This document shows, one piece after another, positions 40,779 to 56,426 of a DNA stretch of 64,000 nt (the stretch's first letter is position 1; every line of letters begins with the position of its first letter). A model generated the notes under the pieces. The model had not been told where the DNA came from, ran no database searches, and was given only the letters and a program-made list of their open reading frames with translations. This DNA comes from Halocaridina rubra (taxonomy: Eukaryota; Arthropoda; Malacostraca; Decapoda; Atyidae): NCBI GenBank assembly GCA_037179515.1, contig JAXCGZ010015160.1:93501-157500 (forward strand). Direction: 5' to 3'. The position numbers were made by a program, and so were the translations under genes.

Positions 40779-41269
40779 TGTCGTAAGGCATATTAAAGAT
40801 GCCTATAACTTCACAAGGCATTTCAGACATGCCTAAATGTGGCAGTGATGCCACGGCGCCCACAAATACCCCACCGACTGCCATGAGTAACTATAGAGTC
40901 AGTTAGAGACCAGGCCTTGCCAGGAGCAGACGTGACGTAGCACAGCTTAGCTAGCCTCCCCCTTGGGGGCGGGAATCTGGAATTAATCGTGACAGGAACT
41001 GTAGTAATGGGAGCTCTGAGTATATATGTAAGCTAGAAATAAATACATATAAACTTTATTTCCATTTCATTACAATGGGTATTCGCCAGCCAGGGCAAGC
41101 CCCAACCCCCCACTGTGATGTCCAACCACAGCAGTTCCTGCCAGTAAACAGCTTAAAGAAGTAGCTGATCTATATTCACCAACCACGCTACCATAATTAT
41201 AACTTGTGCGGAATAGTAATCACACGACATATTGGTGATACGCGGTGGAATAGTATCCACTCCACGTCA
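40779..41269 (+). mobile_element. LTR of a tRNA-Leu-primed retrotransposon
   Basis: It begins tgtcgtaaggcatattaaag and ends ccactccacgtca (TG...CA). A poly(A) signal aataaa lies near 41037. It is directly followed, after TAT, by a primer binding site. The solo copy at 45032-45424 shares both boundaries, which fixes the LTR edges. That copy lacks about 105 bp present here (41050-41155). Confidence 0.88.
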
Positions 41270-41272
41270 TAT

Positions 41273-41295
41273 TGGTGGCAGCGGTGGGATTCGAA
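41273..41295 (+). promoter_or_regulatory. Primer binding site for tRNA-Leu
   Basis: tggtggcagcggtgggattc then gaa is the reverse complement of the 3' end of eukaryotic tRNA-Leu (AAG/TAG type), including CCA. It marks the start of minus-strand DNA synthesis. Only about 50 bp of internal sequence follows before the next transposon; gag and pol are gone. Confidence 0.85.
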
Positions 41296-41343
41296 TAGTA
41301 AAAGAGACTGTGTTAGAATGAGCATTACTATGAAATATAAGTA

Positions 41344-42894
41344 CAGTGTTGCCTCACTTATCGCGGTAGTTCGGTTCCGGGACCCGGCGCGAACCCGGAA
41401 ATCCGTGGAGTAGGATCAGCCTATATGTACATAGATATTTTAATGTATTTTTACGTTTACACTGTATAAACCCTCCCTGTACTGTTAAAAAAACACCCTT
41501 TACATTATAAATAACAGCAAGCAACGTAATTTTTTTATGAAAGTGATAGGAAAACTTACCATGAATGAGGTGATGATGACTTGACATACATAGGTACAGT
41601 ATTTTACAATAATTTTTACGTTTACGTAAAATAGCGGCCGACATCCACAAACTTTTTTCCTTCTTTCAACATATCTAAGAGTTTGACTTTATCTACAATG
41701 GTTAACATTTTCCTTTGCCGCTTAGGCCGACATCCACAAACTTTTTTCCTTCTTTCAACATATCTAAGAGTTTCACTTTATCTACAATGGTTAACATTTT
41801 CCTTTGCCGCTTAGGCTCACTACAAGAAGCCTTAGAAGATGAAGGATGCTTGGGAGGCATTGCAAAGGTTAAAATATGCGAGTAAAAAATCAAAAGCAAA
41901 ACATATTAATAATAATATGCACAACATGAATGGCGCACACGAGTGAGGCGAGACAATGGAAGATGGTGGAAGCCTTTGTCCGAAATGCTGATAGCGGTAT
42001 CATATTTTACATGTTGCAATACTGTTAGTATTTATGTTTTTTACTATTTTTTACTGTTATATTATTCTTAGGCTAAGAAATACGCTTTTTTTTATCAAAA
42101 AAATTATGAAACTACTGGAAATATAAATATATATGCTAGCTCACGTAGCTTCGACCCCAATACATTGTACGCTATCGAACACAAGCAAAACGTGAGTTAG
42201 ACTGAACGAGTCTTTGTCCAAAACGCTGATAGCGGTATCGTATTTTACATGTTTGCAATACTGTTAGTATTTATGTTTTTTACTATTTTTTACTGTTTTA
42301 TTATTCTTAGGCTAATAAATACGTTTTTTTTATCAATAAAATCATGAAACTACTGGAAATATAAATATATATGCTAGCTCACGTAGCTGCGACCCCAATA
42401 CATTGTATGCTATCGAACACTATTTCATATGATGCAATACTGTGAGTTATACTGTACGTACGTATATCATTCAGTTATTAGTACAATGTATATTAATTTA
42501 AAATTCATCTACTTATTTCATGATTGTACAAAATCTATTGTATTTATTCATTGCAATTTGGACCAAATATTCCTTTTGTAAAGATTATACTGTACTTTTC
42601 AAAAGAGGTGGTCAATAAACGTATCTATCTATCTATCTATCTATCTACATTTATGTTTTTTACTATTTTTTACTGTTTTATTATTCGTAGGCTGGGAAAT
42701 AATCTTTTCTTATCAATTAGATAATGAAATATGTTTTTTCAATTAAAAAAAAAATGAAAATACTGAGAATTTTTGTTTTTAATATTTTAATATTTTTGCA
42801 TATACCCATGAAATAAAATAATAATTTATCCAAAAAGAAAACGCGATAGAGTGAGAAAGCGAACCAAGAAGCGCGAATAACTGAGGTAACACTG
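41344..42894 (-). mobile_element. Tigger derivative (E8)
   Basis: Tips cagtgttgcctcacttatcg and ataactgaggtaacactg, TA on both sides. It keeps the transposase N-terminus on the minus strand (41859-41702: MPPKHPSSSKASCSEPKRQR, KVKLLDMLKEGKKFVDVG), with the next part tandemly duplicated by about 93 bp (ccgacatccacaaacttttt at 41637 and 41729). It also holds right modules and the AATAAA/(TATC)n segment (42465-42650). Confidence 0.85.
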
Positions 42895-45024
42895 TATAGA
42901 ACTCTGTTCTTACTTCTGAATGCCAGTCTCCATTGTATATATCTTGCTATTTCTGATTTAGTATTTTTATTTAATTTTTTTATTATTCTTATTATGATCA
43001 TGATTACTAGTAATGTTATTATTATGTTGACTGTTATTGTTGCTATCTATCAATGGCCTTTTGCTAATTATTATTTTTTGCAATGCAATCAGCAGTAACC
43101 TGATGATTTGTATCTTTTATCTGAATTCATGCTTGATATTACTGTAGCCATTGCTAATAAGAATATTTCTTTAGTGGCTTTTCTCAGCATTTAATGATTG
43201 TTCTTTATGATATCTGTAGTAGAGTAATGTTATGTATCAGTTTCTCAGCTAAGTCCTAAGTATCTTGGAATAATAATCTAGTGTAGACACATACCTTCAA
43301 TTGCCACCCTATTTCCAGGCAGCCCCGACCTGCAAGTTGTAAGTCTTTAGATTTTTTATTATCTCAAACAAGACCTGTTGCCCATTGAATAGAGATTGCA
43401 AGCACTTGCAGTTGCAGGGGAGGCGAAGTATAGCCTCAGATTACCGACGTATGGCCATTGTTGGTACCCCGAAGTCATAGGGAACCTTTCTTACAACTGT
43501 ATTAGTGACATAGGTTCAAATTTTCATCCCGTGGTCTGCTTCGAAGGTACGTGTGTATTGCAGTACTGAAGAGAAAGTCGCTGTGACGTTGCAGGTCTCC
43601 TACAAGGGTGGTTATAGTCTAGACCGGCCCGGAGGGTAGGACGAAAAAAGCCAGGCTGGAGGGGTTCAGTAGATGCATCGATCGCTTCCTTTTTGTCTTG
43701 CCAGTCTTCAGAGCAAGAGAATTCGTGGTAGTGTATGAACCTGGGCCTGAAATGAAGACGGCGGGGAAGTGAAAAGGCGAGGACACATGGATACCGTTGT
43801 ATAACGCCTAGCAAGAATTTCATGAGCAAGGGAGAGGAAACAAAATCTTTTAAAACATCTTAATAACGCCTTAGAAGCCACGTAAACGAATTGATGGGAT
43901 CCACACAAAGAATGAATCCCCATACATGCCCTAACTTTGGTGAAGAGAGAAAGGAAGGTTATGGAAAATCCCTTCTTAGTTATTGGACAAAATATGTTCC
44001 CCCACGTATTAGTACTGAAAAAAATGGAAAAGAATATGTCCCCACCATCTTTAACCCCTGTGCGAAAAGACAATTTATATTTTTTTTTAATTTTTTCCTA
44101 GCTTTAAGATAATTTTAAGCGAAAACTCAGAGTCTCCCTTAGATGTAAGTTTTTAGAATACGTACCATTGATAAATTGTACAATTTGCAAAAATCATAAT
44201 AAGTTGTTTTCTGCTTAAATAATATCATTGTCTTGCTTAAATATTATCATTGTTTGAATCATGATTTACTCTTTGTGTTCACTGAGTTTGCAAAAGAATC
44301 CCCTCCTCATTAAATTCTTAGGTTGAGAGGTAGTGTGCAGATTTTTGTGAAGAAAGATCATAGACGAATATGTTTATATTATGTCCATTAAGTTCTCATA
44401 TCAGTTTATCCTTGAATAGTAATTGCATATTGTAACTGTGAATGTTTTTAACTTTTCACCCCGTAACAAATGTTTGGTTTTAAAAGTGCTTGCATACATC
44501 ATGTCTAAATGTATTGTGTACTATTTGATTAATGAAATAGCTTAATTAGCTTTGTTCTTAAGTAATTTTGCCAAAGCTTTCAAGCTACATATTGTAATTG
44601 TGTATGTTTTTAACTTTGCACACCGTAACAAATGTTTTGTTTGAAAAGTGCTTGCATACAGCATGTCCAAATGTATTGTGTACTGTTTGATGTTGAAATA
44701 GCTTTATTAGCTTTGTTCTTAAGTGATTTTGCCAATGCTTTCTAGCTATATGTTGCAATTAAGAACACATAAGTTTGATTTTGTGATTTTGATTGCAATG
44801 CTTATTATAAAGAATATACATTTCTCTGTCAGTTTTTTTGCATAGTAATTTTGGTATTACTGTAATCTGTTTAGATAATTGTATGAGATTGTAATAGTTT
44901 CATAAGTCAGTTTCTTAGATAGCTCTGCCCGGTTTTTGTAAAATAATGATAGTTAGAAAATTTCAAGGCTCTCATAGAAGTATTGATGTTTCAGTCTGTA
45001 ATACAAGGTATTTCAGTTTGGTGG
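42895..45024. other. No gene recognised; some GC-rich sequence
   Basis: 43480-43830 is less AT-rich and has open frames on the minus strand (43524-43829, 43708-44073), without recognisable domains. A local repeat joins 44400-44560 and 44590-44750 (gcttgcatacatcatgtcta, aatgtattgtgtact). I cannot assign a function. Confidence 0.5.
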
Positions 45025-45031
45025 TGGGGAG

Positions 45032-45424
45032 TGTCGTAAGGCATATTAAAGATGCCTATAATTTCACAAGGCATTTCAGACATGCCTAAATGTGGCAGTG
45101 ATGCCACGACGCCCACGAATGCCCCACCGACTGCCATGAGTAACTATAAAGAGTCAGTTAGAGACCGGGCCTTGCCAGGAGCAGACGTGACGTAGCACAG
45201 CTTAGCTAGCCTCCCCCTTGGGGGCGGGAATCTGAAATTAATCGTGACAGGAACTGTAGTAATGGAAGCTCTGAGTATATATGTATGTAAGCTAGATATA
45301 AATACATATAAAGAAGCAGCTGATCTATATTCACCAACCACACTACCATAATTATAACTTGTGTGGAATAGTAATCACACGACATATTGGTGACACGCGG
45401 TGGAATAGTACCCACTCCACGTCA
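45032..45424 (+). mobile_element. Solo LTR with target site duplication
   Basis: It spans TGTCGTAAGG to CCACGTCA, as at 40779, but stands alone. tggggag occurs immediately before (45025-45031) and after (45425-45431). The last LTR base could be the shared t, making the duplication 6 bp. This is the product of recombination between the LTRs of a full element. Confidence 0.85.
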
Positions 45425-45842
45425 TGGGGAGTATCTGTTTATATATATATATATATATATAACAGGCCTGCGATTGGCTAACAGGAACGTACATAAACTA
45501 CATCTGTGACATTATGTGAAAACGCTTCTCTTCTCCTCTCCTAACTGAGAGGCCTTATATATTACACACTCCTAGGGATATATATTATTCTGAAGTTGCG
45601 GAATAATCCCGTGTTGATATATGACATTATGGTTTTACAGCGCTAATTTATAAATTGTCAACATTTTCCATTTCCAGTACACTGAGAAATTCCTAGTTTC
45701 TTTTATAATTTTATTCACAAGTAGAGAGATGATAAAATTATAAATCAAATCATGGTTTTCTTGTGATGTGTTAATGTTTCCAAGATACTCTATTGCCAGC
45801 CCTCTGAATATTTTTAGTGTTTATCAATTTATTCTTTAGGCC

Positions 45843-46267
45843 TGTCCAGACAAGCAGGCGTGTCCGCCAGGCAGCGTGGTAGGAAGGCAAATTCTGCCGG
45901 GCATACCCGTGAATACTGTCCACATGGCAGAGGTGATGAACAGGTGGGCAAGGCCGACGGTGCCAGTACATTGTCCACTGTCGTACAAGCTGTAAGAGGT
46001 TTTGATCAGCAAATACTAGGAGGATCACTGCAAGACTGGGCAGACTTATAAGTTTCCATTCTGCACTGTGTTACAACGACATGAGAAGTGGGAGGCGAGG
46101 CTTCTATGGGTCCCCTATGTTAACATATGTCTGGCAGTGTCGTACCTCCAATAACCAGGCACCAGCTGGTGATATCGCTTAACACGGGGACGGCCATTTC
46201 GCGGGTTTGCCCTATATAAGAACCCGACGACAGACATGCCTGCCAATCAGGCCCGCTCGTCTGGACA
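45843..46267. mobile_element. Small TIR DNA element, 425 bp
   Basis: Left end tgtccagacaagcaggcgtg; right end cctg-attggcaggc region ... gcccgctcgtctggaca. The outer 20 bp are inverted with few mismatches. GC-rich inside, with no transposase. No clear target duplication was seen. Confidence 0.5.
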
Positions 46268-47485
46268 TGCTCTCCACCATTAACAACAGAAAAGATATCA
46301 GGATGTCACAAAAATCAGCCATTTCAAAAGAAATAAATATCAATATTGTTAAAAACACATCAATGGCTATGGGAAAAGCATAGTGTAAATTATTAACTGA
46401 CTAGGGGTATGAGAGCAAACAGTAACCGGGTCGCTTACAGTTTTGCGGGCCATGCCGCTCAACGACCTCACCCCTCCGCTCTAGTAAGTAGTTCGACCCT
46501 AACCTGTATGATGGGGGGGTTCCAGAAGTTAGGTAGGTATTTTTATTTAGGATAGTGGAAAATTGTTTTGTATGCCTATTGTCACCATTTTTGTTGTGCA
46601 TTCATCTGCCAGTTCTCTAGTTAGAGCCTAGTGCCATCTATTGCTAGGTTTTGAACATTGGTATGGCCCACAAAACTGTGGGTGTACCCAATAACCACAT
46701 CTGGGAGTCAGCAGAAAAAAATATTAACTCACTAGGGGTATGAGGGCAAACCATAACCACATCTGGGAGTCAGGAGAAAAAAAATATCAATATTACCAAC
46801 TGAAGTGGTTGTATATAACAGTAAGTAGATAAAGGTAAAGACTCATTTATACACCCTTTCTAACCTAACAAAAACCCAACTGACCTAATTCAAATTTGAA
46901 GTTATATAAGGGGGCATAAAATGAATCTTAACCTAGGTAAGGCCCCAATACTGAATGAGCATGTGAAAATATTATGATAGGTCTGATCAGCTGAGTTATC
47001 TACGTAAATCTGAAGAAAGTGCACCTAACAAGTCAGCTATTTTCTGCAAATGATCCTAACAGGTTAGATTACATGTGGTCTGCATACTGATATAGTGCCT
47101 ATATTTTCTAAAGATTAAAGCGTTCCGTATCCGAATGACTATAAGCTCCACTCTGTGGAGAATTGGTCAGATACCTTGACGTAATTATTATTTTATTGTC
47201 TTACCTTAAACTAGGGAATGATAGTTTCATTACTTTCGGCAAGCTAATCTTCCTCTCTGTGATAAAACCTCGTTTGAACAGTAAAGTGTAATTATAATAT
47301 TAATCTAACAACCATGGATTACCAAAATCCAAAGTATTCATAAAAACTTAGCAAAAACCATATTATTCTAAAACAATGAGAAAATACAGTAACTAAACAA
47401 TGAAAGGAATAATATTAAATGATGCAAATTTCTACCATACATAATTACGAATGGTTGGTTTGCTTGTGGTGCCTCTCATTATTTC

Positions 47486-47492
<7 letters not shown>
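46268..47492. other. No gene recognised
   Basis: A short repeat, aggggtatgag(g/a)gcaaac with ataaccacatctgggagtca, appears at 46404, 46690 and 46736. Otherwise unremarkable. Confidence 0.5.

Positions 47493-47568
<76 letters not shown>
47493..47568. repeat. (TA)n
   Basis: About 76 bp of TA. Confidence 0.97.
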
Positions 47569-47573
<5 letters not shown>

Positions 47574-47722
47574 CTATTAATTACAATAGACATACTTGGC
47601 AGAAATAAAAATTTATTTATAGACCTCATGGGAAACATGAAGCAATTGATTTGAGAGTACTTTCTGTTTAATTAATAAAATCATGACCAGAGTCAGAGTT
47701 AAAGTAAAAGAGAAAAAATCAG

Positions 47723-48006
<284 letters not shown>

Positions 48007-48181
48007 GAAAATATCCCATAGGAGGGCAGTTGTGTAAGTAATCTGATAATTACTTATTTCACATTAAAAGTTATTACAGATCAACCAATGTATTTTTAAA
48101 TCCCCAGGAAAAGATTAAAATCACAGCATCAGTCGTAAACAAGCCTCTTTATTGCAATTGGTCTGTATGGAGATATAAGTT

Positions 48182-48186
<5 letters not shown>

Positions 48187-48232
<46 letters not shown>
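48187..48232. repeat. (TA)n
   Basis: About 46 bp of TA. Confidence 0.95.
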
Positions 48233-48235
<3 letters not shown>

Positions 48236-48407
48236 TAATGAATGAACAACCATTTAGCGTTGTGGTCTTTGCCTATAAATAAGATTTAAAAAATATGGGA
48301 GAGCTGAATATTATCTTACTCCCTCTCTTATAAGACCTCTGCACTTTCTTTTAAAGATAAGTTATTAATTTATGTGCACATTTTACAAAACTACCAGTAA
48401 TTCTAAT

Positions 48408-48527
<120 letters not shown>

Positions 48528-49014
48528 GAAAATGGGAGCAAGTTCAATATTTTTACTATTTACTGATTGAAATAATTACAATACATGATATTCTGTTTTT
48601 CTCTATATACAGGATATAGTTTTTATTAATTATGATTGCTAAATAGTTTTGAAATAAGAAACAACATTTTGCCAAGTGAAATCTTTAATGAATGCGTTTT
48701 TTCTGGGAATTGCAGGTTAACAACGAGAATACTAACTGCTTAGTAATATACAATTATTTAAATTTATATGTAAAAGTATGAAAATCACTGACTTTCTGTA
48801 TATGTAGCTCATTAACTTCAGTGTTATCAATCACGAAATATACAATAGATCTTCTACAGGTATCTGAGTATGCCTGAAGCTATCGCTATCATTCCCATCT
48901 GACAATGAAACATTATAGATAAAGAGTAATAGAAATGCAGTATGATGGAGATTAGACGGAGGGTTATCTGTTGTTGTTAAAGAATAAAAATGTCCTGATT
49001 TGATTTTAGCGCGC

Positions 49015-49257
49015 ATGAGCGGAAGAGGTAGAGGTAGAGGGAATATGAGGTCACGTGACTCGATGCCTGCATTGATTGGGTGGCGATGGCGGCGCGCAGG
49101 CGCAGAACGTCATTGACAGATAGAGGAGGTGCTCCTCTCAAGCCATCTTGGGTGGAAGTGTTCAAAAGATTTTCAGTGTCGTGCTTACTGGTGTATCGGC
49201 TTGCATCCAAGCCATCTCTGCATGTGGGTCTCTAAGGGGATTATATATTAGTTGACA
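49015..49257 (+). promoter_or_regulatory. TATA-less, GC-rich promoter and 5' UTR of the calcineurin A-like gene
   Basis: This is the most CpG-rich block of the window. Visible sites: E-box palindrome GTCACGTGAC (49050-49059), inverted CCAAT box TGATTGG (49073-49079), YY1-like GATGGCGGC (49085-49093), an NRF1 site CGCGCAGGCGCA (49093-49104, fits YGCGCANGCGCR), a CRE half-site ACGTCA (49107-49112) and a second YY1-like GCCATCTTG (49142-49150). Their order and spacing are typical of housekeeping promoters. An initiator-like TCAGTG lies at 49173. The start site is not determined. Confidence 0.7.
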
Positions 49258-49318
49258 ATGAGTAACAACGCTAATAACACCGGCAAGGTGGCCACAACCA
49301 CCGATAGGGTCATCAAAA
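49258..49318 (+). CDS. CanA: Calcineurin A catalytic subunit, first coding exon
   Basis: The ATG at 49258 opens a 20-codon exon ending in GTGAGT at 49319. The peptide starts MSNNANNTGKV and ends ATTTDRVIK, closely matching the N-terminus of calcineurin A proteins, where TTDRVVK precedes the conserved VPFPP block. The donor is in phase 1 with an A as first base of the next codon, which would suit Ser or Thr before VPFPP. Calcineurin A is a Ca2+/calmodulin-dependent Ser/Thr phosphatase. Its catalytic exons must lie beyond 64000. Short length is the main doubt. Confidence 0.6.
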
Positions 49319-51026
49319 GTGAGTATTTTGTAAGATTTTCGTAGGCAGTGGATTCTTTGCAATGGATTCCCTTCCTAGGTTCTGGATGGCAATGGCTGAT
49401 GGCCTCTTCGCGTATTTGATGCCTCGTAACTGCTTCCATTCAGTATACTTTTATGAGTAAATGTGAGGAAATGTTGCTTAGTTATTGCAGTGTGTGCTGG
49501 GTGTAAAATCTGTTCGGTATCCTCCAAGTTGGGTGTATTACGAGACCTTAATACTTTGTCGTCTGCTTTTGGCATTCCTTGAGAGAATTTCGTCTGCTAG
49601 TACCCCAGCTGCTGTTCTGTCACCTCCAAGGCTGTACAGAAACCCTTATTTGGTTCGCCTATGCTCTCTAACGCCTCTATTTGATACCCTTTTAATATAA
49701 AACCACCACACTTCATGGCTTTTGCCATGGATGTATTACCATGCCTACCTTTTGTCACGGATAGTCTCATATTGAAATTTATTACACGAAAAAGTATAAA
49801 CCGTGATCCAAATATTGTAATTTTGTCTTTACCAATACTATTTGTGTTTTAAACATAATAAATTCAAAACTTTGATCAATCACGACATTTTTAGTGATAT
49901 ATACAAAACTTTAATCTTAAGCCACTACGAAGTCTTGTTGAGATTCTTGTATCTCCGTGACATTTACTTTCTTTTCTAGTGATTATTATTGTGCCACTGT
50001 TTTTACTACATGTAGTATTCTTCTCAGCTGACCAGTAATATTTTTTCAATAGTCATTTTTATGGGGGGGGGGTTAGTTTACACTTGTATGAGACCTGCAC
50101 CATTGCAGGTTATTACAGTAATCTTTGTATGGATTGTTATAATACTGTGCATTGTTGGGTATTTGGTCGTATAATTATATTATTTCAACCAAATTTTCAT
50201 TCTGGACATCCTGCTCCTCATATTAGAATATATGGAATTAAATATGTATTGCTTTAGTGGCTTCCATTTTAGTTTAAGTACTGTATATAGTTAAACTGAC
50301 ACTCACCTGCAGTATTTACTGTGAACATAGACGTTTTAGTACTTGGGTTAAGTATTGGTTGCTTGTGAAACGTTGCCCATCCAGAATTATTAAGGTAATA
50401 GGTAATTTATAAGTTACACTTTATGAAACTAAAAATGTAGTTTGTAGCTAGTAAACTTTTCGTTATTAAGACTTTTTTTAATTGGGCTACAGTCTTGTCA
50501 ATGCACTATATTGTAATTTTTATTTGAATTCAGTATAGATTTTTTTCCCTTGGTCCATAAGTATTACTGTTTTTCAGAAGGTTATAGGTGCATGGGAATT
50601 CTGCGGGGCACTATGGACTTTTTATTTTTAGCAGTTAATAAGGCAACAATGTAAACAGTTTATGCAATGTATATAAGGTTGTAAGACTGAGGTGCTCGAA
50701 TCTGAATAAGAATTTAACGCTTTTATACTTCATTATTGTTATTGCTTATAGATATATCAGAGCTCATGGATTTAAGAAAAGGTTTCTGTTTTTGCACTTC
50801 CTAGTATTTATATAGTGGGCTTGGGTAGTCTTTTCTAGATTAAGTTGTTCCAAATCCATGTAATACATTGATACCACCTAATTTTAGCCTCGAGATGGAT
50901 TTACTTTTGGAATAACATACACTTTTGTACTCCTTTAAGGTATCCTTTCATTTTTTCATGTAAGGATATGCATTAGGTCTTAGATGCAGATTTATTCCCA
51001 CCTTTTATGACGACAGTATTGTAAAA

Positions 51027-51130
<104 letters not shown>

Positions 51131-53596
51131 GTTTTAGGTATGAACTTCGTCAGCATGACTAAATAAGTAAAATTGCTTATCACATAAGTAATGATACAAG
51201 TTGAAGTTTTTGTTAAGCTGTCAACTGGGTCTGTTTGATTTAAAAAGCATTAAAATAATGGGGTTGTAAGGCTGTTAAGTTTGCTTGTAGTATCTCGTGA
51301 AGTAGGTTTCCCATATTGTTATTAATTCAAAGGAAATTATTTTTTTCTCTATGCAGGTTGAGAATTGATAACTTAAATTCAGTATACAGTACTGATATTA
51401 GAAATTGTGGTTAATACTTTTACTATTTTCTAGTAAAAACTTTAAAACATCCAAACTGTACATATAGTATCAGGAATTCAGAGGAGATAGCAAAAAGCAT
51501 GTAAAGTTAATACTTTTACTAGTGATGACGACAAAGGATATGCATGAACGTATTAAATGGGTTAATATTAATTACTAATAAAGAGATCAACATATCAGAT
51601 GATTTAAGATTAACTGCTAATAAAGAGATTATTGTTAATAGGCGATTTTTTCATAAGAACAGTATTTAGGTAATATTTATGGTTATTGAAGAATACACAT
51701 CCTCCTAACTCAATATTTATGATGATAGATATGGCTTCAAGTAAAGATAACTTCCAATGTACTACGTAACTCCATAATTTGTTAGATTAGGTTACGTTAC
51801 TGACTAACCTAACCTAACAATGAACATGCTTAGTGTACTGTGAGTCTTTTATCTTTTCTTGATCCTAAATATGGAGAGTGAAGACAATTTTTTTACGTAG
51901 ATTTCAGTTAAGTGTTTATAATAGTAATCTGTATGTATGAAGCTTATTTTCTAGGTGATATCTGTGGGTAGTAAGCATTTATGAAGCAAAATTTACCCCT
52001 GCATAGCCATTACTGTATCTATGAAGGAGAATACAGGTGGCAGTAAGTTTGGATATTAGATATTGTAGTCGGTGTCTGATTATATCCTTAGGGGCAGAGA
52101 TAAAAGGAAAAATGTTGAAGGATTCATTGCTTATCGTAAGCAGCGAGATAGAGGCATCTTGGGCTGTCGTCGTGTGTGTAAAATTTTGTGCATATGAGTA
52201 GTCAGTAGTTCTGTTATGAAATTTTGATGAAGCATGTGACCTCCTCCAAGGAATAAGAAAGTAACGAGTGCTATGGTATCGAGGGAATGTTTACGGATGG
52301 CTGTATTTAATTACAGTATTGAATGAAAGGATGTTTGCAACTTTCGGACTTTGTGATAATATTGTTACGCCAAGTGGCGACTTCTTAGGAAAGAAATTAT
52401 TCTGGAAATAGTTTCCAGAATGGGATAATTTTTTTTTTATTTTTTGTTTTTAGGTCACTGCTTTACTCTAGCTCTAAGATTTGAAAATCCTACAACAATT
52501 TTTTTTGTAAGAAAGTCACTAAGTATTACAATGAATCTAATGAATCATTGAGTTTTAATATCCGAGTGTATAAGTGTTCGTGTGTGCAGAAATCCAAAAG
52601 TATATTTTGTACAAAGGCTGGAAATCTGACTTGAAAGCTGCCATAAAGTTAAGTCTCGATGGCATATGCCAAGCAGGGCTGATGTTTTAAGTTTTTCATG
52701 ACCAATTTTGAATTTGTGGGCAGAAGTAGTGTTGCACCAAGGCATGGTCTCTAAGGATTAAAGAAATAATAACTTGACCACTTTATAAAGGGGTATAAAA
52801 CAAGCGGCCTAATCTCGTAAAATTTTAGTCGTATGTTAGATATTTCTTTGTGATAATAATAAAAGTCTAGTTCTATTTCTCTAATGGTTGCTTGGCATAC
52901 CGGCAAAGGGCATTGCGCAGCAGTTTGTAAACGTGCGTACTCATCTTACAGAGTGCGATAGGACTCTCACGATGACTGGGGAAACCCTGGTCAGATTCTA
53001 AGCTAAAATGTAAACGCAGTGTTTATTTGACTTATCGTATGGTAATGTATGTATCTTGATACTCATTTCGAGTGAGCCTCTGCTCTTTATAACTCTCGCT
53101 ACACAATTCAGCATCGCTGAGATAAGTTAGTCAAGTTATTTTTTTTATTGGAAGAATATCCTCCAATAGGTTTGGACAGTTGCTCGTACCCTTTCTCAAT
53201 ATTTTTTTTATCTAGATTTACTCGCATTTCACTAGTCCTTCATTATTCATTATTTCCTCAGAAGTGGAACAGAATCGTGTTTAACTTTAATTCTCACGTA
53301 TACTTAAGAATGGACATTTTGCATTACAAATATATTTGCTTATATTACTCTTTCATGTAGGAGACTGTTCTCTCAATAAATCTTGTATCAGCAGCTTATA
53401 TTGGTCTGAAAAAGGTTCTTAGCCTCTAAAGTCACCATCTTCACTTTTATGATCACCCTTAACTCTAAAGGCCGTACTGGAAGGGGGCATAATTTGTGGC
53501 AAGACCCTGTGTTATGCAATATAGGTGTCTAGTAGAGTGACTTCCTCGTAATGCAAGGAAATGGAAAGGAACCTTTGATAAGTTTGATGCTGTGAA

Positions 53597-54076
<480 letters not shown>

Positions 54077-54900
54077 AGATTAGATCCTGGTGAACACGAG
54101 GAGGCTCTTATCAGTGATAAAGTTGTAATATATTCAATAAAAGGTTTCAAAATGCAAAGTAATAAGACGTTACGTGGCTGAGCGAACGTACTCAAGAAAT
54201 TTACATTGATAAGGGCATCTGTGTCTTAAAATGTCATTAATTTTGATAGATAGATAGGTAGATAGACTGTGCTAGTTCTCTTACAATGTACATTTAAGAA
54301 GACCTTTTAGTATATGATTTAGTTTACTAACGAAAGCAGCTTTTAGATCAGTTTTAATGTTTGTTAATGAGTTTCTCAGTTGCGTAAGTGACCTCGGCAT
54401 CATTCAAGTGGATGACCTATGGGTCAGGGCCAACTATATCAGCACTCAAGACTATCGGCTTGGCAATAGTATTTATGAACGGAAGATCTCGATTGGCATT
54501 ATTTGAAAGCTGAATTTGCTTAATATCTTGAAATGTTAATTATCAAGAATATTAATACGACTTATGCGGTCAGTAGTACTACTGTTGTCATTGCTGCTGC
54601 TGTTACTACTACTACTGGTGGTGGTAATGCTGATTAATTACACCCCTCACTGTGGTTTCCAACCTAGCAGCTGTAGGAGGAGCGTCCACAGCTTATTGGC
54701 TAAGCGCATTATGCTGCGAGCTCCTTGTGGGTGCTATTACAAATGCGGCAATAGCAACAACACGAGTAGTGATATTCTTCAGAAAGTTTTGAAAGTGTGA
54801 TAACGGTTGATTATTTTGTTATATAATCTTATCTCCTGGTTAACCGTACTTTATTTTGTATTCAATGAGGATTGAATTCTATCGGCGTTCCCTTCTTGCG

Positions 54901-56010
<1,110 letters not shown>

Positions 56011-56290
56011 CAGTTAGCTCATTAAACACACGGACGGTTATTTGGGAGTATTGTGGCACGGGACATTTAGACTGTTCGTAATTAAAGAAAAGTGTTTGGA
56101 GAACTCCAGCTTCTGCATGATATTTACTCTAGTTTTTTTTTCCGAGATCCATTCCTCTTAATATATTCTCATTCATTCTAGGAGTCGAAAATATAAAAAG
56201 ATCAGGTTATTTACCAATGGTTACGTCAAATCGTAAATATTGATCGAATGATGAAGAGCCCATCGGGTTGTGTGTTTTTGCTTTCCTTGG

Positions 56291-56426
<136 letters not shown>

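Noticed and set aside
43524..43829. 101-codon minus-strand frame in a GC-rich patch
   Set aside because: No recognisable domain, overlapping frames of similar length and no splice context; left as unassigned sequence.
48831..49210. Minus-strand frames across the promoter block
   Set aside because: Not supported by motifs. A divergent promoter for the minus-strand gene is possible but unproven.
51796..51820. Telomere-like taacctaacctaac
   Set aside because: Only about two and a half TTAGG-type units, too short for an interstitial telomere claim.
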